DNA of 64,000 nucleotides from Verrucomicrobiia bacterium (GTDB lineage Bacteria; Verrucomicrobiota; Verrucomicrobiia; Verrucomicrobiales; Akkermansiaceae): NCBI GenBank assembly GCA_030432565.1, contig JAUIGV010000012.1, positions 1 to 64,000 of the forward strand, read 5' to 3'. Shown piece by piece: positions 35,578 to 43,469 of this stretch (position 1 is its first letter; each line of letters starts with the position of its first letter). The notes under the pieces were generated by a model. It saw only the letters and a program-made list of their open reading frames with translations, ran no database searches and was not told where the DNA came from. The position numbers and the translations under genes were made by a program.

Positions 35578-36507
35578 CTAGACAATCAGATAAACAATCG
35601 CCGTCAGGATAATCCAGCCCGCCATTCCCAATTTGAGCCGTCTCGCCCCCAGGTAAATCGCCAGATGCCTTGCCAGCGTGCCACCAATTAAAGCACCCGG
35701 CGCAGCGAATACCAAGACCTCCAAAACGATCGACGACTTCCCAATATAAAATGGAACTCCGGCAATCACGGTGATTGAGGTCACGCACACCGCCACCGCT
35801 ACCGCCAGATTGACCCGGAACCGAAGGGCCAACAAATAAATCGCCAACACCTCGCCAACCCCGATTGACAGCCAGGCCGTGATGGCCCCGCCAAACAATC
35901 CGCTCAACGCCAGCCCCCCCCACTCACCCGGGCGGATCACCTCATCACGCCCCCCGTTCACCTCACCCCCATTCAGAGTTCTCACAAAAATTGCAAACCC
36001 CACCACCAACGAAAAAAGGGAAAAGAACCACTCGATATTCCAATCCGGATTCGGAAGAAGTTCCTGCGCCATCCGCAAGCCCACCAAAGATGTGCTCGCA
36101 CCCACCAAAAGGATCAGTCGGAAACTCTTCGACTGCGCGTCAACGATCGCGCCCTTCTGCAAGTGACGGAGCCACGACAGCCCTCCCGCCGTCATTCCAA
36201 AGCACTGGATCGCCAGACTCGTCGCAAGCGACTCGGTCACCGAGAGGCCAAGCAAAGTGAACACCGGAAGAAAAACAATCCCTCCTCCCGCTCCGGTCGA
36301 ATTCGCAACAGTAGCGGCAAGAATCCCGATGAGAAAGAAATGCCAGTGACCCGCCACCTTACCAAACGGAGAGCCTCCCGAAGCGAAACCACCCGTTCCC
36401 AAGGTGATCAAAATAACCGCCGCCACCAGATAGAACCCAAGGCGGATCCACCAGAGACGGTCGGCTTCGGATTTCGACGGTAGCCCGGACATGCGCGCCA
36501 GATTCAT
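35578..36507 (-). CDS. TauE/SafE family sulfite/anion exporter
   Basis: About 309 residues with eight or so membrane segments. The family motif is seen in GILAATVANSTGAGGGIVFL, then ESLATSLAIQCFGMTAGGLS and the second half repeat GLFGGAITAWLSIGVGEVLA. TauE/SafE proteins export sulfite, sulfoacetate or similar organosulfur anions. The start is the ATG 36507; the frame extends a little further upstream through a TTG. It lies just upstream of ald with about 30 bases between, so the two could be co-transcribed, though no metabolic link is clear. Confidence 0.85.
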   Translation of the reverse strand: MNLARMSGLPSKSEADRLWWIRLGFYLVAAVILITLGTGGFASGGSPFGKVAGHWHFFLIGILAATVANSTGAGGGIVFLPVFTLLGLSVTESLATSLAIQCFGMTAGGLSWLRHLQKGAIVDAQSKSFRLILLVGASTSLVGLRMAQELLPNPDWNIEWFFSLFSLVVGFAIFVRTLNGGEVNGGRDEVIRPGEWGGLALSGLFGGAITAWLSIGVGEVLAIYLLALRFRVNLAVAVAVCVTSITVIAGVPFYIGKSSIVLEVLVFAAPGALIGGTLARHLAIYLGARRLKLGMAGWIILTAIVYLIV

Positions 36508-36594
36508 CCCACTCGCGCATTCCCGCAAGTGAAAGTCTTCTCAACCCACTGGCCGTCCTTGCCGTAACATCGGATTCCGTTCAATCTGGATGAG

Positions 36595-37179
36595 ATGCCA
36601 GAGGATCCATCCGTCAATCCCTACGCCGCCCCTGCAACCTTCAGTCACGATAAGATGACCTTCGCCGGGTTCGAAGTCCTGGGCAATAAGCTTGCCGTGC
36701 AGGACGGTGCGGTTCTTCCTTCCCGCTGTATTAAGACCAACCGGGAAATCTCCCCGGGAGAAAATGGCCGCCCAAAACTCATCAAACTCGCTTGGTCCAA
36801 CCCTTGGTGGGCCCTCCTGATCCTGGTCCCGTATGGCGGCCTCCTGATCTACATCGTTGTGAGCCTCGCGACCCGAAAATCAGGCTCAATTACGGTCCAC
36901 CTTTCCAATCAAGCCATCAAACGAAAGCGTATCTGGCTGGGATCGCTCACCGTCCTCGCTTTCGGAATCCCGGCCATACTCTTCAACATGGATCTCGAAA
37001 TCACCGCGATCATCGGCTTCGCCATCCTCGGCTCCGTGATCCTGCTCCTCATTGCCCTCTTCACCGCCCGATATCTAACTCCCGTAAAATACCAGGAAGG
37101 CTGGTTCATCATCCGCGGAATCAATCGCGAATTCCTCGACGAAATCGCCGCGCAAAACCCGGCCCGTCCGCCGTGCTAG
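36595..37179 (+). CDS. Small membrane protein of unknown function
   Basis: 194 residues. The start has NPYAAPA, a sequence common at the N-terminus of small membrane proteins in Planctomycetes and Verrucomicrobia. A Cys-containing CIKTNREISPGENGRPKLIK segment precedes three membrane helices (about residues 72-90, 115-130 and 137-155). I do not recognise a family function. Its stop overlaps the stop of the convergent peroxiredoxin gene within the sequence CTAG. Confidence 0.6.
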   Translation: MPEDPSVNPYAAPATFSHDKMTFAGFEVLGNKLAVQDGAVLPSRCIKTNREISPGENGRPKLIKLAWSNPWWALLILVPYGGLLIYIVVSLATRKSGSITVHLSNQAIKRKRIWLGSLTVLAFGIPAILFNMDLEITAIIGFAILGSVILLLIALFTARYLTPVKYQEGWFIIRGINREFLDEIAAQNPARPPC

Positions 37180-37709
37180 CGACCGCCGCCAATCAGCTCG
37201 TTGATCCGAACGATCACATCACGCGCCTGTGTCCTCGGATTCACGGCCCGGTCGTGATGCACCAGAATTCCATTCCGAAACAAGAAGGTCTCGCGCCTTG
37301 GCCTGCTGTTGGGATGCTCGATTCGATAAGCATCACAAATCGCTCCGTTCGTATCGCAGAGAAGCGGGAAAGGAATCTCAAACTTATCCGAGAACGCCCG
37401 TTGCTCGGCAATCGTGTCCATCGAAACGCCGATCACCTGAATGTTGTTTTCCGTCAATGTCGCAAATGCAGACCGCAGCGACTTCACTTGCTTGATTCAC
37501 CCCGGCGTATCCGCCTTCGGATAAAAGAACACCACCGCCCACGGCCCGGACGTGGCCTGCTTGAGATTCACCTGCCGGCCAAATTGATCCGGGGCTGACA
37601 ACGATGGCGAACGCCAGCCATGCGCTTGAGGATCCACGTCCTTGTAAACCGTGCACGCCGTCATAAAGACCGCGAAACAAAACAGGGACAAGCAAACGAT
37701 CGCCTTCAT
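37176..37709 (-). CDS. Lipoprotein peroxiredoxin with in-frame TGA at the peroxidatic cysteine (candidate selenoprotein)
   Basis: 177 residues with the TGA read through. The N-terminus LFCFAVFMTAC is a lipoprotein signal with the lipid Cys at residue 19. The thioredoxin-fold core continues as SAPDQFGRQVNL, then WAVVFFYPKADTPG, TGA (residue 71), IKQVKSLRSAF, QVIGVSMDTIAEQRAF and FPLLCDTNGAICDAYRI, with no other disruption. The universal peroxiredoxin motif P-x3-T-x2-C is exact except that the Cys codon is TGA. The usual resolving Cys five residues on is absent, so it would be a one-Sec enzyme reducing peroxides outside the cytoplasm. A SECIS-like hairpin lies 15 bases past the TGA. A pseudogene with a single nonsense codon is the alternative. 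Confidence 0.68.
37459..37482 (-). promoter_or_regulatory. Candidate bacterial SECIS hairpin
   Basis: Reading on the minus strand, a lower stem GUCGC pairs with GCGAC, a three-base U bulge follows on the 3' side, and an upper stem UGC pairs with GCA around the loop GGUCU. The hairpin starts 15 bases after the in-frame TGA; the loop itself begins 22 bases after it. The upper part (UGC-GGUCU-GCA) is almost the same as the apex of the E. coli fdhF SECIS (UGC-AGGUCU-GCA) as I remember it, including the GU that binds SelB. The hairpin is inside the coding sequence, as expected for bacterial SECIS. Confidence 0.6.
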
Positions 37710-37745
37710 GCAAGCGATCCTACCGGCTTAAATCGGCCTCTGCAA

Positions 37746-38570
37746 TCAGTCATTCGCCCTCTTTGCCAGGAACCCCAACTGCACCAAAAAACGGTCCATC
37801 TCCTTCACCGTCTCATCGTATTTTGCCTTATTAAAAAAGCCGTGCGGCTGCCCTTCATAAAGAAAAAGCTCCGACTTTACCCCCGCATCCTCCATCAAAT
37901 CCCGATACTTCTCCGCCGTCGCCACCGGGATCAACTTGTCCTTGGTCCCAAGGAAAACGATCGTAGGCGGAGTGGTCTTATCAAGGTTATGCATCGGTGA
38001 AATCTTCTTCCAGTATTCCTTCACGCGACTGTGACCATAGCCCTTCGGCCCGTTGTCATAAACCGGATTAAAGAGGACCAGGGCATCTGGTTTTGATGAT
38101 ACCGAAACATCCTCACCCTCTTCAAAGATCCCCCTCGTCGTTCCAGTGGCAGCCGCCACATGACCACCCGCCGAACCGCCGCCTGCAGCCACTTTTTTGG
38201 GATCAATCCCCAATTCCGCCGCATGGGCCCGGACCCACCGAATCGCGGAATTTCCATCCTTCACACACTCGAGCGGCGAAGTGCCATTGCGACTCTTCAC
38301 CCGATACTCGGCCGAAATTGCCACCATCCCGCGCTTCGCAAGATGCTCACATTGCGGGTAAAATTGCGAGGGTGTTCCCCCGTTCCATCCGCCGCCAAAG
38401 AAGAACACAATCGCCGGCCTCTTATCGCCCGCCTTGTGACCTTCCGGATTGAAGATGTGTAGCTTGAGCTCAACCCCACCGATCTTCTTGTAGGTTTTTA
38501 GTTCGTCCGGAGTTGGCCCGGCCGCAAGTGACACCGAGCAAGCAAGAAGAAGCGAAAAGAACAGTTTCAT
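37746..38570 (-). CDS. Exported alpha/beta hydrolase (acetyl esterase-like)
   Basis: About 274 residues with a signal peptide (to about residue 18). It is of the hormone-sensitive-lipase/BD-FAE esterase type: FFFGGGWNGGTP forms the oxyanion loop, AAGGGSAGGHVAAA carries the nucleophile Ser, LGTKDKLIP the acid Asp and GQPHGFFN the His. Such esterases remove acetyl or feruloyl groups from polysaccharides. The start is the ATG at 38570; the upstream GTG is less likely. It is followed 36 bases on by the peroxiredoxin gene on the same strand. Confidence 0.85.
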   Translation of the reverse strand: MKLFFSLLLACSVSLAAGPTPDELKTYKKIGGVELKLHIFNPEGHKAGDKRPAIVFFFGGGWNGGTPSQFYPQCEHLAKRGMVAISAEYRVKSRNGTSPLECVKDGNSAIRWVRAHAAELGIDPKKVAAGGGSAGGHVAAATGTTRGIFEEGEDVSVSSKPDALVLFNPVYDNGPKGYGHSRVKEYWKKISPMHNLDKTTPPTIVFLGTKDKLIPVATAEKYRDLMEDAGVKSELFLYEGQPHGFFNKAKYDETVKEMDRFLVQLGFLAKRAND

Positions 38571-38625
38571 GAGAATCACTACGTCGTGAGATTCCCATAT
38601 TCTTCGAACGAACTGGGAAAAAATC

Positions 38626-39396
38626 CTAGCGTCGGTCTCCGATCTTCCAACCTTCCGCCCTCGGATTCTCCCTTACTCTCTCCATTCCCTGAATCGTCAG
38701 CCAGCCAATCACGGCCACAGCCCCCATCAAAATGAGCCAAACAAGCAATCGCCCGGACCATGCTTCCTTGACCGGCTCGAAGCTTTGCAAAGCAGGACTC
38801 CGTTCATCCACAAACGGAATCGGAGTCGTCTCCTCCTTCTTCTTCGGCAATTGCAGCTGTTTGATCGCAAGTCTTTCCAGCAACTTCCGAACTTCCTCCC
38901 TGCCATCGCAATCCGCCCCGGGGCCCGTCCCGGCCGCGATATCCGAAAACCACCGAAAATAATCAATATGGAAGAGACAACGCTCCCGCTTCTCTCCGGA
39001 AAAGAAAATCTCAGCGGTATCGAAGTTCACCGCACCTGCAACCGGACCGAAATCATCGAGCAATTTCGTGGCATTTTTCGAAACCGTCTGGATCTCCGGC
39101 TCCTCAATCTTCACCTCATCCACCGATTTGCCATTCTCCCACCGGGACATCACCCAGGGAATTCCATTCTCATCCAATCCGCAGTCCAGCACTTGAGCCA
39201 GAAACGGATGCTGAAGAGCCTTCAATTCGTCCAATGCCTCACGGAGCATCTCCGATCGCTTCAGCCGCTCCCGATCATCCTCATCCAACAGAATGCGCGT
39301 GAGCCGCAGGACAGCGCCATCACTCCCTCGAACACGATGAATCGTGCGGGTTCGGCTCTGCTCGACGAGATCTTGAATCTGAAATTTTTCGGTCAT
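38626..39396 (-). CDS. Degenerate kinase-like protein with C-terminal membrane anchor
   Basis: 256 residues. The first 130 resemble the N-lobe and hinge of Ser/Thr protein kinases: LRLTRILLDED, LKALQHPFLAQVLDCG, then the hinge GIPWVMSRWENGKSVDE. The usual catalytic loop (H-R-D) is missing, and DDFGPVAG follows far too soon to be a normal DFG segment. A charged region, then a membrane segment near residues 228-246 (LLVWLILMGAVAVIGWLTIQ) and a short tail. A pseudokinase-like regulator is inferred. It lies 21 bases downstream of the OmpA-like gene in the HtrA operon, so it may act in envelope stress or scaffolding. Confidence 0.5.
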   Translation of the reverse strand: MTEKFQIQDLVEQSRTRTIHRVRGSDGAVLRLTRILLDEDDRERLKRSEMLREALDELKALQHPFLAQVLDCGLDENGIPWVMSRWENGKSVDEVKIEEPEIQTVSKNATKLLDDFGPVAGAVNFDTAEIFFSGEKRERCLFHIDYFRWFSDIAAGTGPGADCDGREEVRKLLERLAIKQLQLPKKKEETTPIPFVDERSPALQSFEPVKEAWSGRLLVWLILMGAVAVIGWLTIQGMERVRENPRAEGWKIGDRR

Positions 39397-39417
39397 TAAA
39401 AAAAACGGGATGGGAAT

Positions 39418-40800
39418 CTAAAAATCCAAGTAAATCTCGGTGCGGCGATTCGCGCGACGCCCGGTGGGATTGTCTTCGCCATCGGCGGTAGCATTTGGTC
39501 GACGGGGTTTCGTTTCACCTTCCGCCATCGCGACAATTTGCTGATCGGGCACCCCGACACTGAGAAGGTATTTTTCGACCGCACCAGCGCGACGCCCTGA
39601 AAGTTCATTGTTGTATTCATCGGTTCCCAATGAATCGGTATGACCGGAAAGAGTGAGCCTTTTGTCAGGATCGATCTTCAAAAGCCCTGCCACGATATCG
39701 AGCTGACGTTGGGTTCTCGGAGTGAGCCCGTCTTCATCAAAACCAAAGTAGAGAATCAAGGTATCACCACCGGTCGGGTTTTTCACCAGCGGAGTGTAGT
39801 GCACATCACCACCAGCCACCCGATCGGCGTAGTCCGCCAGAAGGGAGTCCAGATTTACCTCCGTCACCTGCCAGGGTTGATCAATACCCTTTCGCTGCAC
39901 ATTGAGCCCGAAATCCGCAGCCTTTTTCCCGGCGTCATCTTCGACATGCGCAATAAATCCAGCGGTCAATTCACGATTAAACATGGCTCGCAGCGGCCTC
40001 TGGGCCCGCAACTTGTATTTGGCTTCTTCGAATATGATGCAGAGTCCGGCAATTTTTGCGTCCGAGACAAGTTCCGGGTCCACGAAAGATTTCGCGTCAT
40101 CAAAATTCTGCTCCAACGCGGCGCGAAGAAAGGCCTCGGTAATCCCGAGCGAATCCACAAAGACCGCTTTCCCGATGGCTTTCTGATCAGGCAACTTCAT
40201 CTTTTCGACTCCCCAGCCACCGGTATTTCCCCGGAGCAGGTCAAAGTAAATTCGGGCTCCTTTTTCTCCCTCAAAATTCAGCGCCCAGCGAGCCTTGCGA
40301 TTTGCTTCGAGCTCGCCGATCTCTACGATCGGATCCATCGAGCTCAGACGAAAGTCCCCAATCGCAGCCAAGTCACGTAGCCCTTTGAGTTGGGATTCAT
40401 CCAGAGCCTTTTGCCCGATGAGAAGGCTCGCTTTCTCAAAATCAGATTCCTCCAGCGATCTCCCGATCTTTTCCAAAAGAACTTCAGGCTCGAACTCGGC
40501 CGCACCCATTCCGGCATCAATGAGCATTTGCTCGGGTGTCGGAGGCGCCACTGTATCAACAGGTTCAGGCGCGGGTTCCGGTTCCGCGTCGAAGGGGTCA
40601 AAAGGCTTCGGCTCAATTTTCCCGGCAACCGGTTCCACTTCCGGCTTTTCGGGCGGGGCAGGTTGGGCGGGGGCGGGTTTGCCGGAACGACTCGACTGGA
40701 AGAGGTAAACTCCGGACCCCAAAAGAGCGGCGGCCACAAAGGCTAGAAAAACAAACAAGCCAAAGTTCGAACGAGGTTCATAGGAGTCGTAGGTGCTCAT
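39418..40800 (-). CDS. OmpA-family peptidoglycan-binding protein
   Basis: About 460 residues with an N-terminal membrane segment (FGLFVFLAFVAAALLGSGVY) rather than a barrel, a Pro/Glu-rich linker, a long alpha-beta middle region, and a C-terminal OmpA domain: DIVAGLLKIDPDKRLTLSGH, followed by TDSLGTDEYNNELSGRRAGA, which includes the usual Asp and Arg that hold diaminopimelate. It should tether the envelope to peptidoglycan from the inner membrane side. The ATG at 40800 is used because the membrane segment follows; the frame extends upstream into the HtrA gene. It lies 14 bases downstream of the HtrA stop. Confidence 0.85.
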   Translation of the reverse strand: MSTYDSYEPRSNFGLFVFLAFVAAALLGSGVYLFQSSRSGKPAPAQPAPPEKPEVEPVAGKIEPKPFDPFDAEPEPAPEPVDTVAPPTPEQMLIDAGMGAAEFEPEVLLEKIGRSLEESDFEKASLLIGQKALDESQLKGLRDLAAIGDFRLSSMDPIVEIGELEANRKARWALNFEGEKGARIYFDLLRGNTGGWGVEKMKLPDQKAIGKAVFVDSLGITEAFLRAALEQNFDDAKSFVDPELVSDAKIAGLCIIFEEAKYKLRAQRPLRAMFNRELTAGFIAHVEDDAGKKAADFGLNVQRKGIDQPWQVTEVNLDSLLADYADRVAGGDVHYTPLVKNPTGGDTLILYFGFDEDGLTPRTQRQLDIVAGLLKIDPDKRLTLSGHTDSLGTDEYNNELSGRRAGAVEKYLLSVGVPDQQIVAMAEGETKPRRPNATADGEDNPTGRRANRRTEIYLDF

Positions 40801-40814
40801 TTCAAAATTCGGAG

Positions 40815-42335
40815 TTAATCGGTTGGCTCTTTGGTTCTGGGAATCTTTGGAAAGGTAACGTTCCGCCAAGGCTGGTTATTACGACGGATTCTCAGAGTGG
40901 TCTCGGTCACCGCGGCGCCCGAAACCAGATTAAAGTAGAACTGCTGGCTATCGCTGATTCGCTGTCCGTTAAATTCGAGGATATAATCATTGGGCCGGAT
41001 TCCCTGTTGATCCGCAAGGCTCCCGGGAGCGACCTGTTGAACCAAAACGCCTCCCTGGTGTTGATAGGCGGGGGGGAGATCCCGGACTGCGATTCCAATG
41101 GCATTCAAAATAGCCCGATCGGACGCCAGGCGGGCGTTTTCAGCAATCTGCTGGCCTTGCTCGAATGGATTGGCCTCGCCGACCATCGCCTTCAAATTGA
41201 TCACCTTGTCCTTGCGCCAAACACTGATTTCGGCATCGTCGCCCACCTTGGAGCGCCGGATTCGATTGAGCAATCCGCGAGCGTTGGTTACCCCCTCGCC
41301 TTGATAGGCCAGGATGATGTCATAAGGTTCCAGACCCGCTTTTGAGGCTGGAGAATCAGGGGTCACACCAGACACCAGAACACCCTGGCCCGAGAAGTTC
41401 AGATCGTTGGCGACATGCTGTTTTAAATCGCGGGTCGCAAGACCAAGGTAGCCATGAATCGGGCGACCTTTGTCGAGAATGTATTCCAGCGTCCGCATCA
41501 CATCATTTGAGGGGATGGAAAATCCAATCCCTTGAAAGCCGGGGTTCTCCCGATCCTCGGTGTAAATCGAGACGTTGATCGCAATGATCTCACCAAGATG
41601 ATTGAGCAGCGGTCCGCCGGAGTTTCCGGGATTGATGGCGGCATCGGTCTGGAAAAGATCCCGCTGGTTGTCCGAGAGCGAGCGATCCCTGGCCGAGATG
41701 CGCCCAACCGTTACCGATTCCCCAAGCCCAAAGGGATTGCCAACCGCGATGGCAAGCTGGCCGACACGCACGGCATCGGAATCACCGAACTTCAATGCGT
41801 AGAATTTTTCGTCGGGATCGCCGCTTTTGATTCGCAACACCGCGATATCAAGGAGCTTGTCCGAGTTGATCAAGGTGGCTGGAAGCGATCGACCGTCGTG
41901 AAGAGTCACCCGGATTTTCTGGTGCCCCTCAATGACGTGATGGTTGGTGATCACGTGCCCCTCCTCGGAAACGATCACGCCCGATCCAAGGCCCGGAGTA
42001 ATACGATCACGCTCGTAAATTCTCCTGCTGTAGCGATCGATCACACGCTCGCGTTTCAGAATCTCGGTATCGATACTGACCACGGCGGGAGTCACCCGGT
42101 CGACGAGTTCCACCATCTCGTCATTGGCCCGGATCAGCCCCGGAACGAGGCTTGGGTCGATGGCCGGCTTGGTCTGCAAGGTGGCGTATTCCGGGGCAAA
42201 CTGCTGGTCGGACTCCTGGGCACCAAATCCAAAAATGGGCTGCCCATCGCGCCATGCGCGGAAAACATGCACCGAGACGAACGCGGCCATAAAAACAAAA
42301 CAGAGAACAAGAAGTCTTTTGAAAGCGTCACTCAT
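40815..42335 (-). CDS. HtrA/Deg family serine protease with PDZ domains
   Basis: 506 residues with an N-terminal membrane or signal segment. The trypsin-like domain has the complete triad: His133 in ITNHHVIEG, Asp163 in KLLDIAVLRI and Ser239 in INPGNSGGPLL. Two PDZ domains follow (from about residues 300 and 410), containing SGVTPDSPASKAGLEPYDII and PGSLADQQGIRPNDYILEF. These proteases degrade or refold damaged periplasmic proteins. The gene leads an operon with an OmpA-type tether and a kinase-like membrane protein, so it is probably part of an envelope-maintenance unit. Confidence 0.93.
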   Translation of the reverse strand: MSDAFKRLLVLCFVFMAAFVSVHVFRAWRDGQPIFGFGAQESDQQFAPEYATLQTKPAIDPSLVPGLIRANDEMVELVDRVTPAVVSIDTEILKRERVIDRYSRRIYERDRITPGLGSGVIVSEEGHVITNHHVIEGHQKIRVTLHDGRSLPATLINSDKLLDIAVLRIKSGDPDEKFYALKFGDSDAVRVGQLAIAVGNPFGLGESVTVGRISARDRSLSDNQRDLFQTDAAINPGNSGGPLLNHLGEIIAINVSIYTEDRENPGFQGIGFSIPSNDVMRTLEYILDKGRPIHGYLGLATRDLKQHVANDLNFSGQGVLVSGVTPDSPASKAGLEPYDIILAYQGEGVTNARGLLNRIRRSKVGDDAEISVWRKDKVINLKAMVGEANPFEQGQQIAENARLASDRAILNAIGIAVRDLPPAYQHQGGVLVQQVAPGSLADQQGIRPNDYILEFNGQRISDSQQFYFNLVSGAAVTETTLRIRRNNQPWRNVTFPKIPRTKEPTD

Positions 42336-42476
42336 TTGGGATCGGGGTTAGGTAAATCTAGTCTTAGTTGATGGGTTGTCATGCCTCATCGTAAAGCAAA
42401 AGTGAATTCACAACCATTTGGGAAGCGATGACAACCCAACCTCTTTTCTCCAAATTGTCTGCTGCTCTGATGAGAA

Positions 42477-43391
42477 ATGGGCTATGCAGATGATATGGAA
42501 ATTAGATCGCTTCGAAACGATGAATGGGATCACTTGGCCCGGCTCATTTTTCATTCCACCAATGATTGGTATCAAAAGAACCTGAACCGGCGATGTTTTG
42601 GCGGCGATGACCCCCTGGTTTGTCGGATCTTCCCTGAAGTTTATGAGGCCCTGGATCCCGGATGCTGTCTCGTAGCGGAAGTCGACGGGACGCTCGCGGG
42701 ATCTTGTTTTTACCACCCGCGGGAAACCCATGTCTCGCTTGGGATCATGAATGCCGATCCTGGCTTTGTGGGCCGCGGCGTCGCACGGACCCTTCTACAA
42801 GAAATCATCAATCGATCTGGAGACAAACCGATCCGCCTCGTTTCGAGCGCCTTGAACATCGATTCCTACTCTCTATACACACGGGCGGGCTTCCAGCCTC
42901 TTGCCATCTATCAGGACATGATCGTTCCGACTGAAGTCGAGCTCCCTCCGATCTCCTCGAGAATCCGAACCGCAACGCTTTCCGACCTTCCTGCCATTCT
43001 TGCGCTTGAGGATCAGGTCAGCGGGATCTCCCGGGAAAAAGATTGGCGTTATTTCCTCAATGATGACTCGTCAACCTGGCGGGGATTTGTGTTTGAAACC
43101 GATGGAGAAATCACAGGATTTTTGTTTTCGGTCAACCATCCAGGCAGCCGTATGCTCGGGCCGGGGGTCATGCGGAGTCATGCGGCCGCATTTGAACTCA
43201 TCGTCGCCCAGCTTGCTACTTTCGAGGGCGAAACCCCGCTCTTCCTCGTTCCCGCGAGCGAAACGGCGTTGATTCAAAGCCTGTACACGGTAGGCGCCCG
43301 CAACTGTGAGATCCACCTCAGCCAGGTCCTCGGCGATGCCCGGGATCCCAAGGGAATTACGATGCCAACATTCATGCCCGAAACCGGATAA
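42477..43391 (+). CDS. Double-GNAT acetyltransferase
   Basis: 304 residues with two GNAT domains. The first has the acetyl-CoA loop GFVGRGVARTLLQEII and the following SLYTRAGFQPL, a clear GNAT signature. The second half (from about residue 165, RTATLSDLPAILALEDQVSG) is more diverged and may serve recognition. The acceptor substrate is unknown. The ATG at 42477 follows a GATGAGA-type site; a Met six codons later (MEIRSLR) is also possible. It stands alone upstream of the repeat protein, 78 bases from that start. Confidence 0.8.
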   Translation: MGYADDMEIRSLRNDEWDHLARLIFHSTNDWYQKNLNRRCFGGDDPLVCRIFPEVYEALDPGCCLVAEVDGTLAGSCFYHPRETHVSLGIMNADPGFVGRGVARTLLQEIINRSGDKPIRLVSSALNIDSYSLYTRAGFQPLAIYQDMIVPTEVELPPISSRIRTATLSDLPAILALEDQVSGISREKDWRYFLNDDSSTWRGFVFETDGEITGFLFSVNHPGSRMLGPGVMRSHAAAFELIVAQLATFEGETPLFLVPASETALIQSLYTVGARNCEIHLSQVLGDARDPKGITMPTFMPETG

Positions 43392-43469
43392 TTGGATTTT
43401 TTCCAAACTCTTTACCGTTGGGGTGTCAATTTTGTGAGAGGCTCCGACTCACACCCTGTCCATCGCCCT

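Noticed and set aside
38626-39396. An active Ser/Thr protein kinase
   Set aside because: The catalytic loop is missing, so an active kinase is not supported; it was kept as a kinase-like protein of uncertain role.
41532-42371. A 279-codon plus-strand open frame
   Set aside because: Antisense to the HtrA protease gene.
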